Assembly: GCA_013388735.1 (NCBI GenBank)
Contig: JACAES010000134.1
Coordinates: 1 to 57,321 of the forward strand
Reading direction: 5' to 3'
Source of the DNA: Chloroflexota bacterium
GTDB lineage: Bacteria > Chloroflexota > Anaerolineae > Aggregatilineales > Phototrophicaceae
DNA length: 57,321 nucleotides
In this document: positions 25,332 through 33,444 of the stretch, piece by piece
Numbering within the stretch: position 1 is the first letter of the stretch
Layout of the letters: each line of letters starts with the position of its first letter
Program-made: the position numbers and the translations under genes
The notes under the pieces: generated by a model
Seen by the model: only the letters and a program-made list of their open reading frames with translations
What the model was told of the DNA's origin: nothing
Databases searched by the model: none

Positions 25332-26171
25332 GTGGGGACGCTGTACGTCGTGCCGACCCCTATCGGCAATCTGGAGGACATCACGCTGCGGGCGCTGCGC
25401 CTGCTGCGGGAGGTGTCGCTGATCGCCGCCGAGGATACACGCACGACGCGCGTCCTGCTCGATCATTACGACATCGGCACGCCGCTGACCAGCTACCACG
25501 AGTTTAACAAACTGGCGAAGCTGGATGCCATCTTCGAGGCGCTGGCCGCCGGGGATGTGGCGCTGGTTTCCGATGCCGGCACGCCGGGGCTGTCCGATCC
25601 AGGTTACGAGCTGATCGGCGCGGCCATCCGGCGCGGCGTCCGGGTCGAACCGCTGCCGGGCGCGAACGCCATCCTGCCGGCGCTGGTGGGGTCGGGGCTG
25701 CCGACCGACAGTTTTATCTATCTGGGCTTCCTGCCGCGCAAGACGAAAGCGCTGCGGGAAGTCCTTCTGTCGCTGGCGGACGAACCGCGCACGCTGGTGG
25801 CCTACGAAAGCCCCAACCGCCTGCTCGATACGCTGGCGGCCATCGCAGACGTTTTAGGTGAGCGGGAAGTATGCGTGGCGCGGGAACTGAGCAAAAAGTT
25901 CGAAGAGTTTCGACGCGGGACGGTCGGCGACGTGCTGGAACACTTCCGCCAGAATGCGCCGCGCGGCGAGATCACGCTGGTGATCGGCGGCAGCGCGCCG
26001 GTTGCTGAGGCCGCCTGGGACGAAACGCGGGTGCGCTCGGTTTTATATGCTCGCCTGGACGCTGGCGAACCGCTGGCGCAGGCGGCGCGGGCGGTGGCCG
26101 GGCTGTCCGGCTGGCCGCGCCGGGACGTGTATGCCCTGGGCAGCGCCTACCGGGACAGCGACCGGCGTTAA
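25332..26171 (+). CDS. rsmI: 16S rRNA (cytidine1402-2'-O)-methyltransferase
   Basis: A 279-residue RsmI of the tetrapyrrole-methylase fold, which adds the 2'-O-methyl group of C1402 in 16S rRNA. The signatures are unmistakable: GTLYVVPTPIGNLEDITLRALR at the N-terminus, VSDAGTPGLSDPG, PLPGANAILPALVGSGLPTD, and the C-terminal tail of the family. It begins at GTG 25332, 3 bp after a secreted PPC protein. It converges on the TPR protein with a 16-bp gap. Confidence 0.95.
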   Translation: MGTLYVVPTPIGNLEDITLRALRLLREVSLIAAEDTRTTRVLLDHYDIGTPLTSYHEFNKLAKLDAIFEALAAGDVALVSDAGTPGLSDPGYELIGAAIRRGVRVEPLPGANAILPALVGSGLPTDSFIYLGFLPRKTKALREVLLSLADEPRTLVAYESPNRLLDTLAAIADVLGEREVCVARELSKKFEEFRRGTVGDVLEHFRQNAPRGEITLVIGGSAPVAEAAWDETRVRSVLYARLDAGEPLAQAARAVAGLSGWPRRDVYALGSAYRDSDRR

Positions 26172-26187
26172 AAATGCGCCGGCTGCC

Positions 26188-27345
26188 TTAACGCACGATT
26201 TGCAGCAGCACCCGCACCGGGCCATCCGGGTTGCCTCCGGCGTGGCCGACCAGCAGTGTATATGTGCCGTCGGCGGGGACCACGTAGGTGATCTGCGCGT
26301 TCATGCCGCCGCCGCCATCATCGTCGGCAGCCACCGGGCTGCCTGCCGGGTCAAGCAGCACCAGCAGCGGGTCAGGCATCTGTTCCGGTCGGCCAGTCGC
26401 CGTCAGCCTCACCTGCTGGCCGGCTTTTGCCTCGAACGAGAACCTGTAATACAGGCCGGCTTCCAGCGGAACGACCACCGATTCGCCCGGTAAAAACGCG
26501 CCGTTGAAGGTCGCGCGCTGGGCTGCCACCCGGTTCAGCCATTCCAGATAATCCGCCGCCGCCTGCGCCGGGCGACCAAGCGCATTGTTGGCCGCGCCCC
26601 GGCTGAGGTAAATGCCCGCCGCATTGGGACTTAACTGTACGGCTGCATCCAGATCGGCCAGCGCCAAGTCGTACTGTGACTGCGCCAGATACACCCCGGC
26701 GCGCAGGGCATAGGCTTCGCCGTTTTGCGGGTCAAGTTCCAGGATGCGGCTGTAATCGGCCAGCGCCGCCTCAAAAGCCTCGGCCTGGACGTTTATCTGC
26801 GCACGTCCGGCGCGCGCCTCAATCGAGTCGCCGTCCAGTTCAAGCGCCTTATCATAATCCACCAGCGCATCGTCAAGACGCCCCTGCGCCCGGTAAACCT
26901 GGGCGCGTGTGACATACAGAGCGGCCACCTCAGGGGCGGCGCTGATCCCGGCGTTCAGGTCGGCCAGCGCCGCGTCGGTATCGCCCTGTTCCAGATACAG
27001 CAGCGCCCGCAGATTATGGACGCTGCCGGTGAAATCCGCGTTGGTCGCCGGGTAGTCCAGCGTCCGCTTCAGATCATCCAGGGCGCGCGGCAGGTCGCCA
27101 AGCTGTATATAAGCCGCGCCACGCAGGTAATAAGCCTGGCCGAAGGTTGGGTTGAGCAGGATAAACAGGCTGGAGTGGATCACCGCATCGGCGTAGTCCC
27201 CGGCGCGAAAGGCGGCTTGGGCGCGTTCCAGCACGTCCAGGCCGGTGACAGCCGGCACGCGCGACGGTTCTGCCTGCTGCGCCGCCGCCGGCGGAACCAC
27301 CGCAAAAATCAGAATCATGACAACAGTCCACATCACCTTAACCAT
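26188..27345 (-). CDS. Secreted TPR-PPC protein
   Basis: A 385-residue exported protein. The signal peptide ends AAA with Gln at the mature N-terminus (about residue 23). About 220 residues of tetratricopeptide repeats follow, at least six, with the usual A..D..L..A.P pattern, and then a C-terminal PPC-like beta domain (DPLLVLLDPAGSPVAADDDGGGG). TPR arrays are protein-binding scaffolds, so an extracytoplasmic assembly role is likely but unproven. ATG 27345 is preferred (GAAGGTG upstream); a TTG five codons earlier is possible. Confidence 0.8.
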   Translation of the reverse strand: MVKVMWTVVMILIFAVVPPAAAQQAEPSRVPAVTGLDVLERAQAAFRAGDYADAVIHSSLFILLNPTFGQAYYLRGAAYIQLGDLPRALDDLKRTLDYPATNADFTGSVHNLRALLYLEQGDTDAALADLNAGISAAPEVAALYVTRAQVYRAQGRLDDALVDYDKALELDGDSIEARAGRAQINVQAEAFEAALADYSRILELDPQNGEAYALRAGVYLAQSQYDLALADLDAAVQLSPNAAGIYLSRGAANNALGRPAQAAADYLEWLNRVAAQRATFNGAFLPGESVVVPLEAGLYYRFSFEAKAGQQVRLTATGRPEQMPDPLLVLLDPAGSPVAADDDGGGGMNAQITYVVPADGTYTLLVGHAGGNPDGPVRVLLQIVR

Positions 27346-27389
27346 ACACCACACCTTCAACCTATCGTCGGATAAAAATCGGGATTCGA

Positions 27390-28325
27390 TCAGATCACCA
27401 GCTGGTCATACAGCATTTCCTGGCTCAGGTTTGGCACGACCGTTTCGGTCGTTTGCAGCGTCAGAGAGGCCGCCGTTACACCCAGGCGCATGGCCTCGTC
27501 CAGCGGCACTTCGTTGAGCAGGCCGAAAATCACCGCGCTGGTCAGCGCGTCGCCCGCGCCGGTCGAGTCTACCACGTTGGTATGGATGGCGCGGATGAAG
27601 CCGCCGCCGCTGCTGTCGGCATAAGCCAGTCCTTTGTCGCCCATCGTCACGACCGCGATATAAGCCCCCAGCGCCACCAGCTGCCGCGCCGCACTGGTGG
27701 CGGATTCGCGGTCGTGGGCGGTGTAGGCCAGCCCGCACAGGGCCGCCGTTTCGGCTGCGTTCGGCACGACCAGATGAAGCTGCGGGATATATGGGCATAA
27801 ACGGGGCGCAAGCATGGGCGTGGTCGGGTCGGCGCAGACGCGCACATGATGCCGCTCGGCCATCTCAAACACGGTCGCCAGCGCCTCCTGCGAGAGCGTG
27901 GCGTCAATCACGACCATTTCGGCATCGGCCAGCAGGTGTTCGTGTTCGCGTAAATAAGCCTCGTCCACCGAGCGCATGACTTCAAAATCGCCAATGGCGA
28001 GCAGCAGTTCGCCGCTGGGCTTGAGCAGCGCCAGATAGGTGCCGGTGCGCGCGCCCTCCACCACGCGGGCATAAGAGCAGTTGATCCGGTTGGCGCGGCA
28101 GTGTTCCTGCACCCGCGCCCCCTCGGCGTCGTCCCCGATGGCCGTCAGCAGGATGGTATCCACTTCCAGGCGGGTCAGGTTTTCGGCGATGTTGCGCGCC
28201 ACGCCGCCGACGCTGTTCCGCACGCGCCCCAGGTTGGACGTTTCCCAGCGCAGTTCTTCCTGTTCGGCGCGGCCTTTGATGTCAATTCCCGCCGAGCCAA
28301 TAACCAGCACATATCCTTCGTCCAT
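27390..28325 (-). CDS. PfkB family carbohydrate/pseudouridine kinase-like protein
   Basis: A 311-residue ribokinase-fold (PfkB) kinase. It has the N-terminal GSAGIDIKGR, the GG motif SVGGVARNIAENLTRL, and the C-terminal catalytic DSTGAGDALTSAVIFGLL containing the base Asp. The opening and spacing resemble the pseudouridine-kinase branch, which phosphorylates pseudouridine at the 5' position, but substrate cannot be fixed by eye and no pseudouridine glycosidase gene is adjacent. ATG 28325 is chosen (GAAGGAGG about 10 bp upstream); an earlier frame adds 24 residues without a ribosome site. Confidence 0.82.
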   Translation of the reverse strand: MDEGYVLVIGSAGIDIKGRAEQEELRWETSNLGRVRNSVGGVARNIAENLTRLEVDTILLTAIGDDAEGARVQEHCRANRINCSYARVVEGARTGTYLALLKPSGELLLAIGDFEVMRSVDEAYLREHEHLLADAEMVVIDATLSQEALATVFEMAERHHVRVCADPTTPMLAPRLCPYIPQLHLVVPNAAETAALCGLAYTAHDRESATSAARQLVALGAYIAVVTMGDKGLAYADSSGGGFIRAIHTNVVDSTGAGDALTSAVIFGLLNEVPLDEAMRLGVTAASLTLQTTETVVPNLSQEMLYDQLVI

Positions 28326-28477
28326 GATGACGATGCCTCCTTCTTCGAGCAATTGGCTTTCAGCCGCGAAACACCATAAACCAACTGTTGCAAACAACAG
28401 CCAGTGGCGCTTCCATTCGACCGGTCACGAGGCCGAAACAGCCTCGAATACGTCCCTGTTTCTCGGCGATTTGGGTA

Positions 28478-29110
28478 TTAATCACGACGAAGGGATGGCA
28501 CAACCGCACGCAGCCGGTATTCCAGTTCGCTCAGGATGATGGCGGTCGCGCCCCAGACCTTATGCGTCTGCACCGTGTAATACGGAATCCAGACGCGCGC
28601 ACCCTGGAAAACCCATTCTTCAGTTGATTTATAACGCGCATCCAGCAAGTTGTCTACCGGAAAGGTAAAAACCTCGGCTACTTCGAGCGGGTTGGGTTCA
28701 AAAACCGGCGGGGACGGCAGCGTTCCGACGGTTGGGAAAACCTCAAAATTGCTGGGGGGGATGTAAATGGGGGTGAGCAGGCCGATCACGGTGATGTCCG
28801 GGGGACATAGTCCCAGTTCCTCATGCGTCTCGCGCAGCGCCGTCGCCGTAAACGAGTCGTCCTGCGGGTCGCGCCGCCCGCCGGGAAAGCTGATCTGGCC
28901 GCTGTGGCCGCGCAGATTTTCCGTTCGCCGGGTAAGGACGATCTGCCAGCGACCAGCATCCGGGTAAAGCAGCACCAATACCCCCGCCTGCCGCGCGCCG
29001 CTGTCGGGCCGCGTCCGGTTGACGCTGGGCGCCATCTGCCGGTGTGCGGACTCGGCGTCGAACCCGTTCAGGTTTACCGCCGCGCGCAGGTGTTCAAGCG
29101 TGATGCTCAT
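28478..29110 (-). CDS. Nudix hydrolase, CoA pyrophosphatase-like
   Basis: A 210-residue Nudix hydrolase of the CoA-diphosphatase group (NUDT7/YeaB-like): QISFPGGRRDPQDDSF followed by the Nudix box core REThEELGL, with an Asp in place of the first Glu of the consensus. These enzymes split nucleotide diphosphates such as coenzyme A or NADH. It is the last gene of the operon carrying the E2/JAB/E1 proteins; its ATG overlaps the pcm stop as ATGA, so translation is coupled. An alternative long frame upstream is only the shadow of pcm. Confidence 0.9.
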   Translation of the reverse strand: MSITLEHLRAAVNLNGFDAESAHRQMAPSVNRTRPDSGARQAGVLVLLYPDAGRWQIVLTRRTENLRGHSGQISFPGGRRDPQDDSFTATALRETHEELGLCPPDITVIGLLTPIYIPPSNFEVFPTVGTLPSPPVFEPNPLEVAEVFTFPVDNLLDARYKSTEEWVFQGARVWIPYYTVQTHKVWGATAIILSELEYRLRAVVPSLRRD

Positions 29111-30288
29111 CCTGCCGCGTCCATCCAGATCGCCAGATCGTGATACAGGCGGGAATAAATCATGCCGCCGGGGGGGCGCGGGCGTCCCGGTTTTTTTGTT
29201 AACAGGCGCATTCGCAGCCGGTCGCTGGACGGGCGGCCTGCCGCGTCCCAGGCTTCCAGGGCGCTGCGCAGCGCCAGAAAGGCATCCGCCCCGGCGAAAC
29301 TGTGTACCTGCCCGCTGCCCTGGAACGGCACAAAACATGCGCTGCCGGGGGCGATCAGGGCGAAGCCGCTGCCTTCCAGGCCGTAAGAAGGCTGGTTATC
29401 GGCCACCAGGTAGCCGGTGAACACGAAGCCCTCCGGCGCATTCAGTTCCAGGTAGGGTAGGAATCCCTGCCAGTATTCGCCGGCAGAAAGCGGCGTGCCC
29501 AGGTGATTGGCTTCAGCGTCTTCCGACAGCAGCACGTGGACGGCCACGCTGTCAATCTGTTCGATGGTGTCGGAAATCAGCATCAGGCCGGAAACATTCA
29601 CCCGCCGGTAAATGGCCGGCCCGGAGGCGATTCCACGCAGGGCGATAAACCGGCAAGGCACGTTCTCCCGGCTGTATAGGCTGCCGTCCGGCTCAAAACG
29701 AAAGGCGGCGCTGTACTGCGCCGCGCCGCCGATCGGGGCGACCAGGATGCCATCCGGCTTGAGCTGTTTTTCCCAGGCCGGCGGCACATCCCAGGCGGCG
29801 ACGGTGGCAATGATCCGGTCGTAAGAAGCGCGCGGCGCATAACCCAACGCGCCGTCTGTATCCACGATATTCACCTCGCCCATGCCGGCGCGCTGCAAGT
29901 GCAGCCGGGCTTCCTGGGCGATCTGTGGATCAATTTCAATCGAAGTAACCGTGCCGTCCCGACCGATGATATGCTGCATGACCGCCGCGTTATAACCGCT
30001 GCCCGCGCCGATTTCCAGTACGTTATCGCCAGGGCGCAGTTGAAGCTGGCGCAGCATGATGGTCATCATGCTGGGTTGACTGGCGGAACTGAGTACCGTG
30101 CCGTCGGTGTCCCGTTTGATCGGCACCGCTTCGTCGGCATAGGCGCGTTCCAGCGGCAGGTCGGGCAAAAAGAGATGACGCGGCACGGCCAGCAGCGCAG
30201 CTTCGACAGCCGGGTCGGTCAGGTCGCCCTTCTGCTTGAGGGATGCAACCAGGGCCTGGCGGAAAACCTGCGCTTCTCTAGCAGCCAT
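29107..30288 (-). CDS. pcm: Protein-L-isoaspartate O-methyltransferase with long C-terminal extension
   Basis: A 393-residue PCMT. The SAM fold is clear: SASQPSMMTIMLRQL (substrate loop), NVLEIGAGSGYNAAV (motif I) and VTSIEID. PCMT repairs isoaspartyl residues in aged proteins, or methylates other carboxylates. The catalytic domain is about 205 residues, as usual. A C-terminal domain of about 190 residues without a match I recognise follows and may bind a partner or substrate. It overlaps the upstream small gene by 11 bp and the downstream Nudix gene by 4 bp, so it belongs to the E2/JAB/E1 operon. Start at ATG 30288 agrees with the standard N-terminus; a longer frame is possible. Confidence 0.85.
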   Translation of the reverse strand: MAAREAQVFRQALVASLKQKGDLTDPAVEAALLAVPRHLFLPDLPLERAYADEAVPIKRDTDGTVLSSASQPSMMTIMLRQLQLRPGDNVLEIGAGSGYNAAVMQHIIGRDGTVTSIEIDPQIAQEARLHLQRAGMGEVNIVDTDGALGYAPRASYDRIIATVAAWDVPPAWEKQLKPDGILVAPIGGAAQYSAAFRFEPDGSLYSRENVPCRFIALRGIASGPAIYRRVNVSGLMLISDTIEQIDSVAVHVLLSEDAEANHLGTPLSAGEYWQGFLPYLELNAPEGFVFTGYLVADNQPSYGLEGSGFALIAPGSACFVPFQGSGQVHSFAGADAFLALRSALEAWDAAGRPSSDRLRMRLLTKKPGRPRPPGGMIYSRLYHDLAIWMDAAG

Positions 30289-30565
30289 ACCATGCCCGGC
30301 GTTTTCGCAGCGAAACGCCCGCTTCGGCATCGCTGCGGCGCGCCGCGCGGCCGCGCCCGCGCGCATCAATATGCACCTGACCGGCGCGCTGCAAACGGGC
30401 AAATTCCTCCGGCGTGATGGCCGGGGCCGGCTCGCCGCCCAGCCGTTCCAGGCGTTCCTCCATCAGAGCGGGGTCTTCTTCCGGCACATTATCAGGCGGC
30501 GGCGGGTTGGCCGGGGCTGCCGCTTCGTTCGTCGGTTCAACATCAGGTCTGATTTGTTCGTCCAT
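30278..30565 (-). CDS. Small Pro/Glu-rich protein in the conjugation operon
   Basis: A 95-residue acidic then basic protein of unknown function. The first 45 residues are Pro-, Glu- and Asn-rich and look disordered. Residues 45-75 could form a helix, and the tail is strongly basic, ending WYGC. It shows no beta-grasp pattern and no diglycine terminus, so I do not call it a ubiquitin-like modifier. It has its own GGAGAG site about 9 bp before ATG 30565, follows the E1 gene by 7 bp and overlaps pcm by 11 bp, which supports it as a real gene. Confidence 0.55.
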   Translation of the reverse strand: MDEQIRPDVEPTNEAAAPANPPPPDNVPEEDPALMEERLERLGGEPAPAITPEEFARLQRAGQVHIDARGRGRAARRSDAEAGVSLRKRRAWYGC

Positions 30566-30572
30566 GTGCCGT

Positions 30573-31484
30573 TCACTCTCCTGCTTCGTCTTGCAGCGCG
30601 ATGCCGGCGGCGTTCGTCAGCTCATCCAGCGATACGCTCCGTTCCGATTCCTCGCCGGCCAGTTGATTGTGCAGCGCGTTTCCACAGACCAGGCAGTTCG
30701 GGTCGCGCGCGATATCCACCCACACCGACGTATAAGGCGGGCTGATTTGCCCGCTGACGATCTCCAGCGCGGTATTTGCCAGGATGACCGTGTTGGCGGG
30801 CATGGCGCGGTAAACGTCCGTGCCTTGCAGCAGTTCGTTCAGCGCCAGGTCGGCCTGAACCGAAGCGACCCGGACAACGTGCAGCCACAAACCCGGCTCG
30901 GCTTCTAACGTGCCCTCTGGCCCAATCATACCATAGTCCAGTTCGGAGGAGTCGTGATTCTCGTCCGCGCCCAGACCTTCGCGCAGTTCGGCGGCCCAGC
31001 AGGCATAACACGGGCCGTTGTACGGGCGCACCACCACCACGTCGCCACCTTCGCCGCGTTCGTATACCCCGGCATAAACCGCCGTCAGGCCGCGCTTTAA
31101 ACACATCTGGTTGATGAGGTATTTGGCGTTTTCGCCGTCCACACCTACCACCAGGATATCCAGGCCATCCAGCACGTCCGAGTGTTGTTCGATACGGCCA
31201 AAGCGTGTTTCGACCTGAGCCTTTGGATGGCGCCGGCGAATCAGGTCGGCGACCGCTTCGACTTTCGGGTGGCCCAGATAACGATTGTCGGCCACATGCC
31301 GCACCACATTACCCGGCTCAACCACGTCATCATCCACCAGCACAAAATGCCCCACGCCGCTCATCGCCAGGCTGAGGGCGACAAAACCGCCGCCGGAACC
31401 CAGGCCGATGATGCCGACGTGTTTTGCGCCCAGGCGCGCCAGGTTATCCGTACCGATCAGTCGCTCGACGCGATCCCAATTCAT
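30573..31484 (-). CDS. E1-like/ThiF family adenylyltransferase
   Basis: A 303-residue ThiF/MoeB/E1-type protein that should adenylate the C-terminus of a small protein. ATP-binding GLGSGGG is at 27-33, then VDDDVV (51-55) with N59 and R62, and D116. Two CxxC pairs, C159/C162 and C264/C267, should hold zinc. The only other cysteine is C128, before the first pair; none lies between the pairs, where ThiF and many E1s carry the thioester- or persulfide-forming cysteine. It overlaps the JAB gene upstream as ATGA, so the two are coupled. A role in activating a ubiquitin-like modifier is inferred from this context. Confidence 0.88.
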   Translation of the reverse strand: MNWDRVERLIGTDNLARLGAKHVGIIGLGSGGGFVALSLAMSGVGHFVLVDDDVVEPGNVVRHVADNRYLGHPKVEAVADLIRRRHPKAQVETRFGRIEQHSDVLDGLDILVVGVDGENAKYLINQMCLKRGLTAVYAGVYERGEGGDVVVVRPYNGPCYACWAAELREGLGADENHDSSELDYGMIGPEGTLEAEPGLWLHVVRVASVQADLALNELLQGTDVYRAMPANTVILANTALEIVSGQISPPYTSVWVDIARDPNCLVCGNALHNQLAGEESERSVSLDELTNAAGIALQDEAGE

Positions 31485-32599
31485 AAAACGTCCTCGGATG
31501 AAGATTCACCGTTTTCAGCGCCCTCGCCGCTGCTGCTTTCACCGCCGCCGCCCGCCGGGGATTTTTCCCGAATATCCAGCGCCGCTTCCAGCGCGTAGAT
31601 GTAGTCTATCAGGTAGCGCCCCTCTGACCATGACCAGCCGGGCGGGTCGGTGACCGGCTCCGACTCTTTCCACACCGACTCAAAAACGGCGTAGATGTCG
31701 TCATCGGGCGACATTTCGACGAACGGCGCGCTGCGGGCCGTAGGCGGCGCGGCGGGGTAATTCCAGGGCGTGACCAGGATCAGCAGGCGATTCCAGCCCA
31801 GGCGCGCCGTCAGCAGACAGACCGCCAGCGGCAGTTCGCCGGATGCTTCCCACAGCACCAGCGACGTGAGCAGACCGTCTTTTTGCAGCAGGCCGTATTC
31901 GGCATTAAAACGCGCTTCCTTGACCAGATGCCAGGGATAGGCCACCAGCGACGGAAGCTGCTCGTTGGGATACACTGTCGGCGCAATCGGCAGGAAATCG
32001 CGGCTGTGGCTGTCCAGATACCAGAAGTCCACGCGCATACAGGTATCGTCGTCCTGCGGCACGGTGACGAAGTTCGCGCCTGCCGCCCCGGCGCTGGCGG
32101 ACGGATGCCCCAGCGTCACAATCGGGGCCAGCAGAAAATCCATGCCGTTAGTGGGGTCGGCAATCCAGTTTTTGGCCGTCATCAGGTCGCCCTGGCTGGG
32201 CTGGATCATAAAGCCCGGCTGTTTGTGCCAGTCGCCCAGGTAGCGCAGCGGCACGTCCCACTTGGTTTCTAAGGGTTTCCGGTCGGCGCTCTGGCGTTTT
32301 TCGCGTCCCACGCGCCAGTTTTCCTGCAGCCACCAGATCATCTCGTCCTGGCGCTCGTCGCCCTGCTGGAAAGTGTGAAGCTGGCGCACGGCGGTTTCGT
32401 CCGGGGCGATGGTATCCAGCACGTACAGGGTCGGGATACCGTTGGTATGAGTCCCCGGCACCAGCAGGCCGACCATCGCCTCACCGGTTTCATCGGCAAT
32501 GTAGCTGCTGGCGGCAGCAGCCATTTTATCCAGCACCCGCTGGGCCACCACCAGGTTGGGGACGCTGTGCCGCAGGGCATTCAGACGACCGGAAATCAT
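31481..32599 (-). CDS. JAB/MPN-like protease-fold protein with altered zinc motif
   Basis: A 372-residue protein. The N-terminal 150 residues match the JAB/MPN (JAMM) deubiquitinase fold: E40 in ETGEAMVGLLV, then GDWHKQPGFMIQPSQGDL, where H125, Q127, S135 and D138 hold the exact H-x-H-x10-D spacing with the second His replaced by Gln. JAMM proteins cut isopeptide bonds behind ubiquitin-like modifiers. The rest is an alpha/beta region of unknown function with a Gly/Ser/Glu-rich tail. ATG 32599 has GAGGA upstream; it starts 18 bp after the E2-like gene and overlaps the E1 gene by 4 bp. Whether it is catalytic is open. Confidence 0.8.
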   Translation of the reverse strand: MISGRLNALRHSVPNLVVAQRVLDKMAAAASSYIADETGEAMVGLLVPGTHTNGIPTLYVLDTIAPDETAVRQLHTFQQGDERQDEMIWWLQENWRVGREKRQSADRKPLETKWDVPLRYLGDWHKQPGFMIQPSQGDLMTAKNWIADPTNGMDFLLAPIVTLGHPSASAGAAGANFVTVPQDDDTCMRVDFWYLDSHSRDFLPIAPTVYPNEQLPSLVAYPWHLVKEARFNAEYGLLQKDGLLTSLVLWEASGELPLAVCLLTARLGWNRLLILVTPWNYPAAPPTARSAPFVEMSPDDDIYAVFESVWKESEPVTDPPGWSWSEGRYLIDYIYALEAALDIREKSPAGGGGESSSGEGAENGESSSEDVL

Positions 32600-32617
32600 G
32601 TGTTATCCTCGTTATTA

Positions 32618-33088
32618 TTATCTCCACCGGCGCGGCGGGAGCGGCGTGTTCGGGTCTACCCGCTCTTCGATGCCCGGCCACTCGCCCGTCGCCCGCCAGG
32701 TATAGTAGGCGTAAATCCACTGCACCGCCCACCCTGCCACCGTCACAGCCGTTGACCGGCTGGGGTTCCAGCCGTAACGCTCGCCGTCTTTGGGGTTAAA
32801 CAGGCACAATTGGCCGTCTTCGTACTGGTGCTTTTCGCTGTAGATGCGCGGTTTTAGCACATAGGCTTCAGCAGGGCGGTTGGGATATTCCGCCGGATAG
32901 ACGATTTTTAGCCGATGATCGCGCACGTCCAGCGTCGCCAGGTTGATCTCAACAATCCCTTCCCAGTACAGCAGGCCGAACTGCGGCACGACCAGTTTGA
33001 ATGTACTGTCAAAGGCCGCGCGCATCGCCTCGACTTCCAGCCGCAGGCGCGGGGAGACGTTATTCCGCGATCCCCACCATGCTGACAT
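32618..33088 (-). CDS. E2-like ubiquitin-conjugating fold protein
   Basis: A 156-residue protein with the prokaryotic E2 (UBC-fold) pattern. VYPAEYPNRPAEAYVLKP (63-80) corresponds to the FPxxYP...PP strand-turn-strand. EKHQYEDGQLCLF places the catalytic cysteine at C95, with H87 in the usual flanking position. The final region WRATGEWPG is typical of bacterial E2 proteins. E2 enzymes accept a modifier from an E1 as a thioester and pass it on. It is the first gene of a six-gene operon with a JAB-like and an E1-like protein. ATG 33088 has an AGGAGAA ribosome site about 9 bp upstream. Confidence 0.85.
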   Translation of the reverse strand: MSAWWGSRNNVSPRLRLEVEAMRAAFDSTFKLVVPQFGLLYWEGIVEINLATLDVRDHRLKIVYPAEYPNRPAEAYVLKPRIYSEKHQYEDGQLCLFNPKDGERYGWNPSRSTAVTVAGWAVQWIYAYYTWRATGEWPGIEERVDPNTPLPPRRWR

Positions 33089-33248
33089 CGTTCCGGTTCT
33101 CCTCTAACATGCTCCGTTTCCGCGTCCATTGTACCATCAGAACCGGAAACGAAGCACGGTTATCCGAGGAACAACCCCTGAAATTCGGTGTTTTGTGCCT
33201 ACCTGACTATACGCGCCTACGTGCCGAGAAGTTGCAGGCCGGGTGGAG

Positions 33249-33277
33249 ATTATAAGCCTGAGCCGGTTCAGGTTTAA
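33249..33277 (-). promoter_or_regulatory. Candidate promoter of the E2/JAB/E1 operon
   Basis: Reading leftwards, TTAAAC (33277-33272), 17-bp spacer, perfect TATAAT (33254-33249). Transcription would start near 33242, leaving a 5' leader of about 150 nt before the E2 ATG. Confidence 0.4.
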
Positions 33278-33357
33278 CCGGCGCTGATGGCAGCTTCCGA
33301 CCCGGTTAGCCGGGCTTCGTACCGCGCCGCGCTCAATGCCGGAGTCACGCGCGGCGT

Positions 33358-33386
33358 TTTATCCCCTCTGGTAAATCGGGTATACT
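33358..33386 (+). promoter_or_regulatory. Candidate promoter of the cupin gene
   Basis: TTTATC (33358-33363), 17-bp spacer, TATACT (33381-33386). The -35 box is weak, the -10 good. Confidence 0.4.
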
Positions 33387-33444
33387 CGGCGGTCTGGATT
33401 ACGAAACATAGTCGGAACACGATTTACAGCCAGGAACAGCCCTC

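Larger units (their letters stand above)
33089..33444. other. Divergent intergenic region before the E2 operon and cupin
   Basis: A 356-bp non-coding stretch between divergent genes. It holds candidate promoters for both directions (listed separately) and small inverted repeats such as CCTGA...TCAGG (33257-33272). I looked for a short open frame encoding a beta-grasp modifier with a C-terminal diglycine and found none. Confidence 0.6.

Noticed and set aside
33089..33444. Search for a beta-grasp modifier in the gap upstream of the E2 gene
   Set aside because: No open frame of 60 or more residues with a diglycine end and a ribosome site in either strand.
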